The notes: generated by a model not told the origin, from the sequence alone. A DNA stretch of 5,760 nucleotides from Porphyrobacter sp. (GCA_021732945.1 JAKFWB010000209.1:1-5760), one strand, 5' to 3'. Shown: positions 1 to 5,760, counted from the stretch's first letter. Program-made: numbers and translations.

Positions 1-613
1 ATGATGCGTTGTTCCAGTCGATTTCATTCTTGGCGGTGAAATCGCTGAAAATGTCGTCGGCACTGGGCGCATTGGAGGCGCGGGCGGCATCTTCGGACCA
101 CAGCGAATTGCGTTCAGGCGCAGCGCCTCCGCCGGGGATATCCCAGCCGCCATCCTCGGGGAAACCGTAATTCGTGGGCGCGGGTGTGGGCACGGGCGGG
201 CGGCCGCCGGGGACATCGTCCCATTCTTGCCACGCCGGGCCGCGCGCGGCCGCCGCGGATTGTTCCTGCTCGGCCTGATGCTGGTGCAAGGCCGTGCCGC
301 TCAGCCGCGCTTCGATGATGTAGGGGCCAATGCGGAAGCGATCGCCGGGCGCTACCCGGTGCCCGCCCTCCAGCCGCTGATCCGATTGGCCGACAAATGT
401 GCCATTGGTGCTGCCATAATCGATCACGTAATAGGCGTTATCGCGAAACTGGATCTCGCAATGCTTGCCCGAGACCGAGCGCGATTCGTCAGGTAGCACC
501 CATTCGCAGGTCAGCGAGCGGCCCAGACTGGCACTCCGGTTGTTGAGGACCAGTTCGGGATGGGCACCGTGTTCCATCGCCGCGCCATTGATGATCTTGA
601 GCGTCAGGGTCAT
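1..613 (-). CDS. tagH: T6SS-associated FHA-domain protein (TagH/Fha-like), C-terminus beyond window
   Basis: I translated this by hand from the ATG whose complement is at 611-613. It stays open for 204 codons to the left edge, so only the N-terminal part is present. Residues 1-104 form a forkhead-associated domain: GRS at 31-33, SGKH at 48-51 (the usual SxxH phosphopeptide-binding motif), STNGTF at 68-73, then a strand ending near EARL (101-104). From about 105 the chain becomes Gln/Ala-rich, then Pro/Gly-rich with acidic and Trp residues (130-204), which looks like a disordered linker. FHA domains bind phosphothreonine. In T6SS loci such proteins (TagH, Fha, ImpI, VasC) act in cytoplasmic activation, in some systems with the PpkA kinase and PppA phosphatase. 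Neither of those is in this window. The start overlaps the stop of the upstream DUF6931-type gene by four bases. The FHA call is firm. The tagH symbol is an inference from context, because the C-terminal half that would distinguish subtypes is missing. Confidence 0.85.
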   Translation of the reverse strand, partial: MTLTLKIINGAAMEHGAHPELVLNNRSASLGRSLTCEWVLPDESRSVSGKHCEIQFRDNAYYVIDYGSTNGTFVGQSDQRLEGGHRVAPGDRFRIGPYIIEARLSGTALHQHQAEQEQSAAAARGPAWQEWDDVPGGRPPVPTPAPTNYGFPEDGGWDIPGGGAAPERNSLWSEDAARASNAPSADDIFSDFTAKNEIDWNNAS

Positions 614-1185
614 TTTGTCGCGGCCGGTTTGCGTCCGCTGGTGGCCAGTTGATCGGCGAGATCAAGGATCCGCCCGGCAAGGCCCGGCCCGGCCGCCGCA
701 TCCGCTGCAACCACCGATAGCATCGCGCCAGCGACGAGTTGGCCCATCAAGCCCGGTTCGGCGGGCACAGGCGCGCTGTCTTCGGGTGCGATTGATCCGC
801 CGGAAAAGAACACTGCCAGACCGATCAGGGCTTCGGGCCAATCACTCTCGGCCTGTTCGGCCAGCCGTTCGACAGCACGGCGGTTTTCATCGTCCGGCTC
901 ACCCAGCCAGCGCTGGATCGTGTCGCGCAGCAGCATTCGCGCAGCAAAATCTTCGGCGGCGGGATCAAGTGGCGGCAGGCTGGACAGCGCCCAGTCAATC
1001 GCTTCCAGCTTGGGCAGCGCTGATGCGACATAGGTCAGCGCCGCCATGGTCTCGCCGCGCGCGCGCAGATCGCGGAAGAAATCGCCGGGGGCGACATCTT
1101 CGGCGGGCCAGATGGCGCGCGCCAGCTTCGCCTCCTCGGCGATCTGGCGGGCGGAGCTCCAGAAGACGATGGTCCAGTCGGTCAT
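610..1185 (-). CDS. DUF6931-type T6SS-associated protein of unknown function
   Basis: This is a 191-residue soluble protein with no signal peptide. A hydrophobic Ala/Val-rich helix at about 147-165 (LVAGAML at 150-156) lies before the C-terminal tail. Three blocks match what I recall of the DUF6931 family found beside T6SS genes: an Asp-Glu-Asn-Arg-Arg segment (DDENRR, 98-103), an FFSGGSIAP block (126-134) followed by a Pro-rich turn, and the VAGA helix. The family assignment is from memory. No biochemical function is known to me, so none is given. The middle of the protein (about 46-95) is helical and has the look of a helical-repeat scaffold. The start at 1185 is the first ATG after vgrG. 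The only purine-rich stretch upstream (AGAGGA, complement of 1201-1206) is 15 bases away, so initiation may be weak or depend on vgrG translation. The stop overlaps the start of the FHA gene as ATGA. Confidence 0.82.
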   Translation of the reverse strand: MTDWTIVFWSSARQIAEEAKLARAIWPAEDVAPGDFFRDLRARGETMAALTYVASALPKLEAIDWALSSLPPLDPAAEDFAARMLLRDTIQRWLGEPDDENRRAVERLAEQAESDWPEALIGLAVFFSGGSIAPEDSAPVPAEPGLMGQLVAGAMLSVVAADAAAGPGLAGRILDLADQLATSGRKPAATK

Positions 1186-1236
1186 GGCGTGCGGCGCTGT
1201 TCCTCTGCGGCGTTGAAGGGGAGTTAGCTGGCCCGA

Positions 1237-3225
1237 TCAATTGATCTTAATCAGCGCACCCTTCTCGGTCAAAATTCCGCCCGCGGAAACCTCGGTCATG
1301 GCATTGCCCTTGATGTTGACTTTCAGCGACGTGAGCGAAGCTTCGGTCTGGGTGAGTTTCAACACGGTGCTTCCCACCTTCAGCTCGATCGATTGCATCG
1401 CCTCGATCGTGACCTTGCCCATGCTGGTCTTGATGGTGAGGTTGCCCTGACTGATCGTCAGTTCATCATTGCCCTTGCTGATCGTGGATTTGCGGTTGCC
1501 ATCGGTGATGGTGTTGGTTTCGTTCTTCTTCAGCTTGTATTCGCGGTTGCCGTCAATCGTGACCTTTTCGTCTTCCTTGACGTAGCGCTGGCGGTTGTGG
1601 CCGACCTTGAGTTCTTCATCATGGCCGATGTGGGTGCTGGTGTCGTACCGCACGCGTACATTCATGTCGCGCTCGGCATGGATGAACAGTTCTTCCTTGC
1701 CGCCCTTGTCCTCGAAGCGGATTTCATTTGCCTTGGGCTCGCCAGTGTCGAGCTTTTCGGCCTTGGTGTAGGCCGTCTGCTCGCCATAGGTCAGCGTGCG
1801 CCACACAGCGCGGGTCTTGTTGGCTGGCAGGGGGTAGACCGGCATCGCCTCGGCGTTGAACACCCGGCCGATGACTACGGGTTGATCAGGATCGCCGTGA
1901 AGGAAGTCGACCAGCACTTCATGCCCCACGCGCGGCAGGATGACATTGCCCAGCCCGCCGGTTTGCGACACGCGGATCCAGCAGGTGGATTTTTCGTCGG
2001 GAGTGCGCGCGCGATCCCAGTGGAAGCGCACTTTCACCCGGCCATATTCGTCGGTGTAGATCGTCTCCCCCGAAGGCCCGGTAACGATCGCCGATTCGAC
2101 CCCCACCACACGCGGTTTGACCGTGTTGCGCACGGCGCGGAACTGGGTTTTGGCCGGGATCGCCAGAAAGCTGACCTCGTCCTCGGCAGAGTTGCCAGTG
2201 CCCGAATGATAGCTTTGCGCGCGCAATCCGTGGTGAGTGGCGACGATCAGATATTCATCATTGAACCGCCCAACAGGGTGGTTGCTGACCTTGATGGTCG
2301 CGCCGGGGACCAGGCTCTTGGCGCTGGTGCGGCCGAAAAAGGTGCGGCGCCGCGCGCGAAATTCTTCGAGCCGCACCTTGCTCAACCGGTTGGCGCGCGC
2401 GGCGGTGATGAACTGGCCGGGATAATCGTAATGCTCCTGCGCATCGAGCGGGTGCTGCGCTTCGTCAACCGCCTTGCCGTCAACCGGATCAACCGGTTTC
2501 TTGAAGTCATAATCGCGTAAGGCCACCTGCTCATGGCCGGAGCTAGCGACCTTTTCGGTCCAGCTGTGCAGCGCCAGATGGCCGCCCAGATCACCGCTGA
2601 CCCGATAGGACTGCGCGGTCCCTACCGCGGCGTTGAAGGCGAGAATCGGGTCCTTGCCCGGCTTGTGGGTGCTGGCCTTGTCGCAGATCACCATCGTGTG
2701 CTTTTCTTCGGTATGTTCGAAGAAGTAGTACAATCCCTCTTGCTCCATCAGGCGCGAGAGAAAGTGAAAATCGCTTTCGGCATATTGCACGCAGTATTCG
2801 AAGGGTTCGTAATTCTCACTCACCCGCAATTCGTAATCGGTGATCTTGGCGGCGGCGAACACGTCCTTGATGATGTCGGTTACGGTCTTTTCCTGGAAGA
2901 TCGCAAAGCCGCGCTTGCTCATCATGAAGTGGGTGAAGGGGCGCAGCGACAGGTTGTAATGGAACCCGTCGCCATCCTCGTTCAGATGCGTGGCCTCCAC
3001 CAGCAAGCCATGGAAATAGCGTGCAATATCCTGTTCTTCAAAGACGGTGATGATGACCGGCTCGCCGATGTGCGGGGCCAGATCCAGCTCGCCCAGAGTG
3101 GCAATGATCTGTACTTCGATCTCGAACGGATGCGACAGTTCCTCGCGCGACATGAGCGAAGAATATTCCACCTGCTCGCCGCCAAGGCCGACCGTCAGCT
3201 TGATCTCGCGGTATTCCGATGTCAT
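1237..3225 (-). CDS. vgrG: T6SS spike protein VgrG (TssI), standard length without effector extension
   Basis: This encodes a 662-residue VgrG, the trimeric tip of the T6SS needle, which resembles phage gp27 and gp5. Residues 1 to about 380 are the gp27-like part, with the conserved block YCVQYAESDFHFLSRLMEQE (144-163) followed by GLYYFFEH. The gp5-like OB-fold carries YGRVKVRFHWD at 394-404, then the PRVGHEVLVDF and GDPDQPVVIGRVFN signatures at 431-457. Residues from about 522 to 607 hold regularly spaced Gly-Asn turns (GHN 542-544, DGN 558-560, DGN 575-577, KGN 584-586, QGN 593-595) that fit the triple-stranded beta-helix. The chain stops soon after, at GALIKIN, with no catalytic domain added, so it is a structural VgrG that probably carries separate cargo through a PAAR protein or adaptor. 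I chose the ATG at 3223-3225 because MTSEYREIKLTV is where family similarity begins and a G-rich element lies 9 bases upstream. The frame is open back to an ATG at 3354, but those extra 43 residues are Arg/Gly-rich and unlike VgrG. Confidence 0.96.
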   Translation of the reverse strand: MTSEYREIKLTVGLGGEQVEYSSLMSREELSHPFEIEVQIIATLGELDLAPHIGEPVIITVFEEQDIARYFHGLLVEATHLNEDGDGFHYNLSLRPFTHFMMSKRGFAIFQEKTVTDIIKDVFAAAKITDYELRVSENYEPFEYCVQYAESDFHFLSRLMEQEGLYYFFEHTEEKHTMVICDKASTHKPGKDPILAFNAAVGTAQSYRVSGDLGGHLALHSWTEKVASSGHEQVALRDYDFKKPVDPVDGKAVDEAQHPLDAQEHYDYPGQFITAARANRLSKVRLEEFRARRRTFFGRTSAKSLVPGATIKVSNHPVGRFNDEYLIVATHHGLRAQSYHSGTGNSAEDEVSFLAIPAKTQFRAVRNTVKPRVVGVESAIVTGPSGETIYTDEYGRVKVRFHWDRARTPDEKSTCWIRVSQTGGLGNVILPRVGHEVLVDFLHGDPDQPVVIGRVFNAEAMPVYPLPANKTRAVWRTLTYGEQTAYTKAEKLDTGEPKANEIRFEDKGGKEELFIHAERDMNVRVRYDTSTHIGHDEELKVGHNRQRYVKEDEKVTIDGNREYKLKKNETNTITDGNRKSTISKGNDELTISQGNLTIKTSMGKVTIEAMQSIELKVGSTVLKLTQTEASLTSLKVNIKGNAMTEVSAGGILTEKGALIKIN
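1442..1485. repeat. Degenerate 27-bp tandem repeat encoding VgrG beta-helix turns
   Basis: The 17-mers at 1442-1458 and 1469-1485 agree at 15 of 17 positions (TTGCCCT, two variable bases, CTGATCGT) and are offset by exactly 27 bases. They encode successive nine-residue turns (KGN then QGN) of the VgrG C-terminal beta-helix. The repeat therefore reflects protein architecture and possibly slow turn duplication. It is not a mobile or regulatory element. Confidence 0.6.
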
Positions 3226-3234
3226 CGCGAAAAG

Positions 3235-3240
3235 CCCCCC
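3235..3240 (-). promoter_or_regulatory. Six-G ribosome binding element for vgrG
   Basis: On the minus strand a run of six G lies 9 bases before the chosen vgrG ATG (3225). It is the only purine-rich element near that start and supports it over the ATG at 3354. It is less canonical than GGAGG, but the same G6 run occurs before tssA and tssB. Confidence 0.5.
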
Positions 3241-3290
3241 ACAACCATGATTACCATGCGGTGCCACCCGGTTCCGCCGTCGGCTACTTT

Positions 3291-3316
3291 CCCTATTGGG
3301 TTTGCCCCCAATTGGG
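3291..3316. repeat. Paired palindromic 10-mers, possible operator
   Basis: CCCTATTGGG at 3291-3300 and CCCAATTGGG at 3307-3316 differ at one base and are separated by six bases, giving a 16-base period. The second is a perfect palindrome and the first is a palindrome with one mismatch. They lie 66 bases or more upstream of the vgrG start and about 140 bases upstream of the ompA-like start, inside the divergent region, so a dimeric regulator could act on both arms. No regulator is encoded in the window and I do not recognise the site. Confidence 0.35.
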
Positions 3317-3455
3317 ACGAGCCGCTCTCGTTCGGCTTGTAAGTCGTCGGGCAAGGTGTTACCGAAAGCCTAACAAAAGACAAATTCAAAATCGGTCTCG
3401 CGCACCAGTGTTTCACATCTTGCAAATGCAGGACAATTCGATGTGGAGTCGAATC

Positions 3456-4202
3456 ATGAAGACCCGTTTTCCGATCATTGCTGCGGCAGCGCTGATTGCC
3501 GTGCCGTTTTCCTCGCAGGCAGCCGAACAGGAACTTGATCCCGCGCGCCTGGCTGAACTGGTGTGCCAGTTTGGCGGTGATTGTGCTGCCCCTTCGGCTG
3601 AAGCGGTATCGACCGGCGGCGGCGAAGACCTGGTCGTTGCAGTGCGCGGCACAGGCGCACGCGGGGCGAGCCCGTTTCCCACCTTTGACGAACTTCGCAA
3701 GATGAAGACGCAGAAGAAGGGCGGCGTCGCAGCTGCCTTGGCACCAGCGGCGGCCAAGCCTTCGGTCGGCAAGCAGCGCCTGAGTGCCGTCCCTGCGGTG
3801 ACGGCGGCTCCGGGCAAGCGTAATTCTGCCGGCGCGGTGGAAGCCGCCGAAGCAGTCGCCAAGCGCGCCAATCTGTTCGTGACCTTCCGGCTCGGTTCGG
3901 CTGAGCTTGAACCATCGGCGGTCAAGGAAATCAACGCCGTTGCCGAAGCGATTCGGGTGACCAACGCGGCGGGCAAGGTCAAGAAGGTGCGCATCGCCGG
4001 GCACACTGATGCCACCGGCGATGATGCCGTGAACACCAAGCTTTCGGCTGATCGTGCGGCGTCGGTGCGGCAAGCACTGCTCGACCGCGGCATTTCGGCC
4101 GACATGCTCGAAGCCGAGGGCTTTGGCAGCACCCAGCCGATCGATGGCTATGCCACCACGCATGGGATCAACCGCCGGGTAGAGGCCGTGGTTATCGAAT
4201 AA
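3456..4202 (+). CDS. Secreted OmpA-like peptidoglycan-binding protein
   Basis: This is a 248-residue protein with a clear Sec signal peptide. It has MKTR, then a hydrophobic core IIAAAALIAVPF, then SSQA, with cleavage predicted after Ala22. No lipobox Cys is present, so it should be a soluble periplasmic protein. Two cysteines at 37 and 43 could form a disulfide in a short N-terminal segment. Residues about 50-135 are low-complexity Ala/Gly/Lys and probably a flexible spacer. Residues about 138-248 are an OmpA C-terminal domain: GHTD (182-185), NTKLSADRAASV (193-204) and NRRVEAVV (239-246). Asp185 and Arg200 match the OmpA residues that bind the diaminopimelate of peptidoglycan. In T6SS, OmpA-like domains anchor the membrane complex to the wall (TagL, or fused to TssL). 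This version has no membrane helix after the signal, so that role is an inference. I chose ATG 3456 because it gives a typical signal peptide and has GGAG 7 bases upstream. ATG 3441, in frame with AGGA 7 bases upstream, is the alternative. tssA follows after 26 bases. Confidence 0.88.
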   Translation: MKTRFPIIAAAALIAVPFSSQAAEQELDPARLAELVCQFGGDCAAPSAEAVSTGGGEDLVVAVRGTGARGASPFPTFDELRKMKTQKKGGVAAALAPAAAKPSVGKQRLSAVPAVTAAPGKRNSAGAVEAAEAVAKRANLFVTFRLGSAELEPSAVKEINAVAEAIRVTNAAGKVKKVRIAGHTDATGDDAVNTKLSADRAASVRQALLDRGISADMLEAEGFGSTQPIDGYATTHGINRRVEAVVIE

Positions 4203-4219
4203 CCAGGGTTGGCTCGGTC

Positions 4220-4225
4220 GGGGGG
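4220..4225 (+). promoter_or_regulatory. Six-G ribosome binding element for tssA
   Basis: A run of six G lies 3 bases before GTG 4229 and 9 bases before the in-frame GTG at 4235. The longer spacing is more usual and equals that at vgrG, so the start may be GTG 4235, which would shorten TssA by two residues. Confidence 0.45.
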
Positions 4226-4228
4226 ACA

Positions 4229-5257
4229 GTGAGCGTGAAGACAATCGAACAATTGCTGGCGCCTGTCTCGGACGAGCAGCCATGCGGCGAGGATCTCGAT
4301 GAGAGCCTTGAATTCGATACGTTGCGCTCGGCGTTCGATGTGAACTTCCCGATCGATTCGGGCGTCTCTCCCGTCGCCGATGGCGAAAAGGGCCCCCCCC
4401 CGGTCGATTGGTCCGACTTGTTCGACCAGATCGAAACCCTGTGCGACAAGACCAAGGATATCTACCTCGCCGTCAGTTATGCGCGCTGCGGAATTGTGCG
4501 CGGCGATCCCGACATTGTTGAACAGGGGCTGCAATTCGCGGCGCGCTTGCTGGAAGAACAGTGGGACAATGTTCACCCGCTGGTCGATGACCCGGGCGGG
4601 CGGCTGCGCGGCCCGCTGTTTGAAGATATTGCCCGGCGCGGCGCCTTTTCGATGCCATTCCTCGGCATGCCGCTGGTGCTCGGTAATCGCGGCAGCGTGA
4701 GGGCCGAGCAACTGCTTGACGTGCATGCCAATGGCGGTGCCTCGGATTCCTATCCGGCGGTGCAAGGTACGCTTGATCAATTGGATGACGAAGCCAAGGC
4801 AGCAACCGCTGCGCAACTCGCAGCGATGCTGGATGCGCTGGATCGTATCGACGCCGTCCTGCGCGAGAAGGGCGAAAGTAACCGCCCCGACTTTGGCACG
4901 GCGCGCGATACTATTGCCGTGGTTCAGGAGGCCTACCTCGCGCTGGCCGGTCTGGCCGAAGCGGCAGGCGAGGGTGAGGGTGATGAGGCCGATGGCGCGA
5001 ACGGCGACAGCGACGCTGCGGCCTCTTCCGGCCCCGGTTTCGGCGGTGCCGTCAAATCGCGCGATGATGTGATCAAGGCATTGAATTCGATCGAACAATA
5101 TTACGCACGGGCTGAACCTGGGCACCCGATGCGTCTCGCCATGGGACGGTTGCGCAGTTGGGTTGGCAAGGATTTCATGGAAATCCTTGAAGACATTGCC
5201 CCGGGAAGTCTGGACGACGTGAAAAGTGTTTTGCTTGAACGCCGTGATGTGGAATGA
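4229..5257 (+). CDS. tssA: T6SS assembly protein TssA (ImpA N-terminal domain family)
   Basis: This is a 342-residue protein starting with GTG, possibly GTG 4235 instead. The N-terminal ImpA-type domain is clear: EQLLAPVSDEQPCGEDLD at 7-24, where PCGEDL is the family signature, then VDWSDLF (59-65), a helix with KDIYLAVSYARCGIVRGD (76-93) and QWDNVHPLVDDPGGR (111-125). Residues about 244-275 are an acidic Gly/Ala/Asp linker. The C-terminal segment (276-342) has helices with NSIEQYYARAEPGHPMRLAM (286-305) and DFMEILEDIAP (315-325), matching the short-form TssA tail, where the usual motif reads EPSSPVP. TssA contacts the baseplate, Hcp and sheath and primes or caps tail-sheath polymerisation in the cytoplasm. 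The gene lies 26 bases after the OmpA-like gene and 91 before tssB. A nine-C run (4393-4401) lies within the codons for the Pro56-58 stretch, but the frame stays intact. Confidence 0.95.
   Translation: MSVKTIEQLLAPVSDEQPCGEDLDESLEFDTLRSAFDVNFPIDSGVSPVADGEKGPPPVDWSDLFDQIETLCDKTKDIYLAVSYARCGIVRGDPDIVEQGLQFAARLLEEQWDNVHPLVDDPGGRLRGPLFEDIARRGAFSMPFLGMPLVLGNRGSVRAEQLLDVHANGGASDSYPAVQGTLDQLDDEAKAATAAQLAAMLDALDRIDAVLREKGESNRPDFGTARDTIAVVQEAYLALAGLAEAAGEGEGDEADGANGDSDAAASSGPGFGGAVKSRDDVIKALNSIEQYYARAEPGHPMRLAMGRLRSWVGKDFMEILEDIAPGSLDDVKSVLLERRDVE
4393..4401 (+). repeat. Nine-C homopolymer inside tssA
   Basis: Nine consecutive C encode the second and third bases of the Gly55 codon's end and three Pro codons (GPPP) in TssA. 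A one-base slip here would abolish about 80 percent of the protein. In this sequence the frame is intact on both sides. It could be a slippage site or simply chance in GC-rich DNA. Confidence 0.6.
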
Positions 5258-5348
5258 TCATGGTTGATTAAGTCTTTCAACGGTCGGCAGGGCGATTCGA
5301 AGTCGTCTGCGCTGAAACGGTTTCAGGGCCGATCAAGGGGGGAATAGA
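5258..5348 (+). other. tssA-tssB intergenic spacer with a short hairpin
   Basis: The 91 bases between tssA and tssB carry no supportable gene. The only in-frame start here with a quick stop (5260-5271) gives three codons. A perfect inverted repeat CTGAAAC/GTTTCAG occupies 5312-5318 and 5320-5326, and would fold as a 6-bp stem with a 3-base loop. There is no U-run after it, so it is not an intrinsic terminator. Its place 10 bases before the tssB ribosome binding element suggests an mRNA structure or an operator-like site. Confidence 0.5.
5337..5342 (+). promoter_or_regulatory. Ribosome binding element for tssB (AAGGGGGGAA)
   Basis: A purine-rich element with six G lies 6 bases before the ATG at 5349. 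It fixes the tssB start, which is also the first ATG before family similarity begins. Confidence 0.65.
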
Positions 5349-5760
5349 ATGTCGGATTCGGGACAGAAGTTCATCAGCCGCAATCGCAAGCCGCGCGTCC
5401 ACATCACTTATGATGTGGAAACCTATGGCGCCCGCAAATCGGTTGAACTGCCGTTTGTGATGGGGGTCATCTCCGATCTTTCTGGCAAGAGCGAAGTCGC
5501 AAAGAAAGATCTCAAGGATCGCGATTTCACCGAATTTGATGTCGACAATTTCGACAAGCGCATGTCGGCAATTGCGCCGCGGGCCGCCTTCCTCGTGGAA
5601 AACGAGATCGAAGGCGGAGGCAAGCTGGGGATTTATCTCACCTTCAAGAAGATGGAGGATTTCGAACCCGGCAAGATCGCCGAAAATGTGCCCGCGCTGG
5701 CCAAGCTGCTGGACGCGCGCCGTCAACTCAATGATCTGTTGATCGCCATGGATGGCAAGC
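5349..5760 (+). CDS. tssB: T6SS contractile sheath small subunit TssB (VipA/ImpB), 3' end beyond window
   Basis: 137 codons are visible from the ATG at 5349. TssB is usually about 165-175 residues, so roughly the last fifth is missing. Family motifs in order: KFISRNRKPRVHITYDVET (7-25), ELPFVMGVISDLSG (33-46), FTEFDVDNFDKRM (60-72), IAPRAAF (75-81), LGIYLTFKKMEDFEP (93-107), then IAENVPALAKLLDARRQLND (110-129). TssB pairs with TssC (VipB) to build the cytoplasmic sheath whose contraction drives the Hcp tube outwards, and ClpV then recycles it. tssC is expected immediately to the right. The visible frame is intact with no missing motif. The gene shares strand and probably transcript with tssA and the OmpA-like gene. 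Confidence 0.97.
   Translation, partial: MSDSGQKFISRNRKPRVHITYDVETYGARKSVELPFVMGVISDLSGKSEVAKKDLKDRDFTEFDVDNFDKRMSAIAPRAAFLVENEIEGGGKLGIYLTFKKMEDFEPGKIAENVPALAKLLDARRQLNDLLIAMDGK

Larger units (their letters stand above)
3226..3455. promoter_or_regulatory. Divergent intergenic region between vgrG and the ompA-tssA-tssB arm
   Basis: This gap of about 230 bases separates the starts of two outward-facing gene sets, so promoters for both directions should lie here. It holds a pair of palindrome-like 10-mers (3291-3316), a short inverted repeat AGCCG/CGGCT at 3320-3324 and 3333-3337 with an 8-base loop, and an A-rich stretch at about 3368-3392 in an otherwise GC-rich window. The A-rich stretch is the most likely site of the rightward promoter, but I cannot pick convincing -35 and -10 boxes. 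No sigma-54 element of the usual spacing was found. Reading frames cross the gap on both strands, but they are extensions of the flanking genes without family similarity. Confidence 0.5.

Noticed and set aside
465..1244. Plus-strand frame (259 codons) across the FHA and DUF6931-type genes
   Set aside because: It is an Arg/Pro/Ser-rich low-complexity shadow. The minus-strand frames carry the recognisable motifs.
1393..2520. Long plus-strand open frame (375 codons) antisense to vgrG
   Set aside because: It lies wholly opposite a clearly conserved vgrG. Its translation is a Val/Ala/Asp/Arg-rich shadow with no recognisable domain, as expected from GC-rich codon bias.
3250..3266. Possible sigma-54 promoter (TGGCAC on the minus strand) upstream of vgrG
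   Set aside because: The -24 half matches, but at the required spacing the -12 half reads GGTAA and lacks the essential GC.
3226..3354. N-terminal extension of VgrG from the ATG at 3354
   Set aside because: The extra 43 residues are Arg/Gly-rich and unlike any VgrG. A ribosome binding element sits before the internal ATG at 3225.
3219..3455. N-terminal extension of the OmpA-like protein from the ATG at 3219
   Set aside because: It would bury the signal peptide about 80 residues inside and overlap the vgrG start. Good ribosome binding sites exist before 3441 and 3456.
3222..4283. Minus-strand open frame (353 codons) antisense to the OmpA-like gene
   Set aside because: The opposite strand carries a signal peptide and a complete OmpA domain. 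This frame is Arg/His/Gly-rich and shows no motif.
4148..5125. Minus-strand open frame (325 codons) antisense to tssA
   Set aside because: It is a shadow of the well-supported TssA frame, with no domain recognised.
5260..5271. Tiny leader peptide between tssA and tssB
   Set aside because: It has only three codons and no ribosome binding element, so it is most likely chance.

Overview
The window holds part of a type VI secretion system (T6SS) locus from a high-GC Gram-negative bacterium. An alphaproteobacterium, possibly a sphingomonad or Erythrobacter relative, is suggested by the GC-rich codon use, the Ala/Asp-rich proteins and the mix of T6SS accessory genes. That taxonomic call is an impression, not a computed result. 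The gene identities are much firmer: VgrG, TssA, TssB, an FHA-domain protein and an OmpA-like protein are all recognisable from their translated motifs.

Layout: two gene sets diverge from an intergenic region at about 3226-3455. Leftwards, on the minus strand, lie vgrG (3225-1237), a 191-residue protein of the DUF6931 type (1185-610), and an FHA-domain protein of the TagH/Fha type (613 to the left edge, incomplete). The last two overlap by four bases (ATGA), which indicates translational coupling. Rightwards, on the plus strand, lie a secreted OmpA-like peptidoglycan-binding protein (3456-4202), tssA (4229-5257, GTG start) and tssB (5349 to the right edge, incomplete). The spacing is 26 and 91 bases and no terminator is evident, so this arm looks like one operon.

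How they work together (known family roles): TssB forms the contractile sheath with TssC, which presumably follows beyond the right edge. TssA caps or coordinates assembly of the baseplate and sheath. VgrG is the trimeric spike at the tip of the Hcp tube. FHA proteins provide phosphothreonine-dependent post-translational control. An OmpA-like domain can hold the trans-envelope complex to peptidoglycan. DUF6931 has no assigned function, and its tight linkage to the FHA gene suggests a shared role.

Points of note are the DUF6931-FHA coupling, the stand-alone periplasmic OmpA-like protein leading the structural operon, two near-identical palindromic 10-mers between the divergent arms, a run of six G upstream of three starts, and a nine-C homopolymer inside tssA. 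I found no RNA gene, CRISPR array, insertion sequence or tRNA. No effector or immunity gene is evident in the window.
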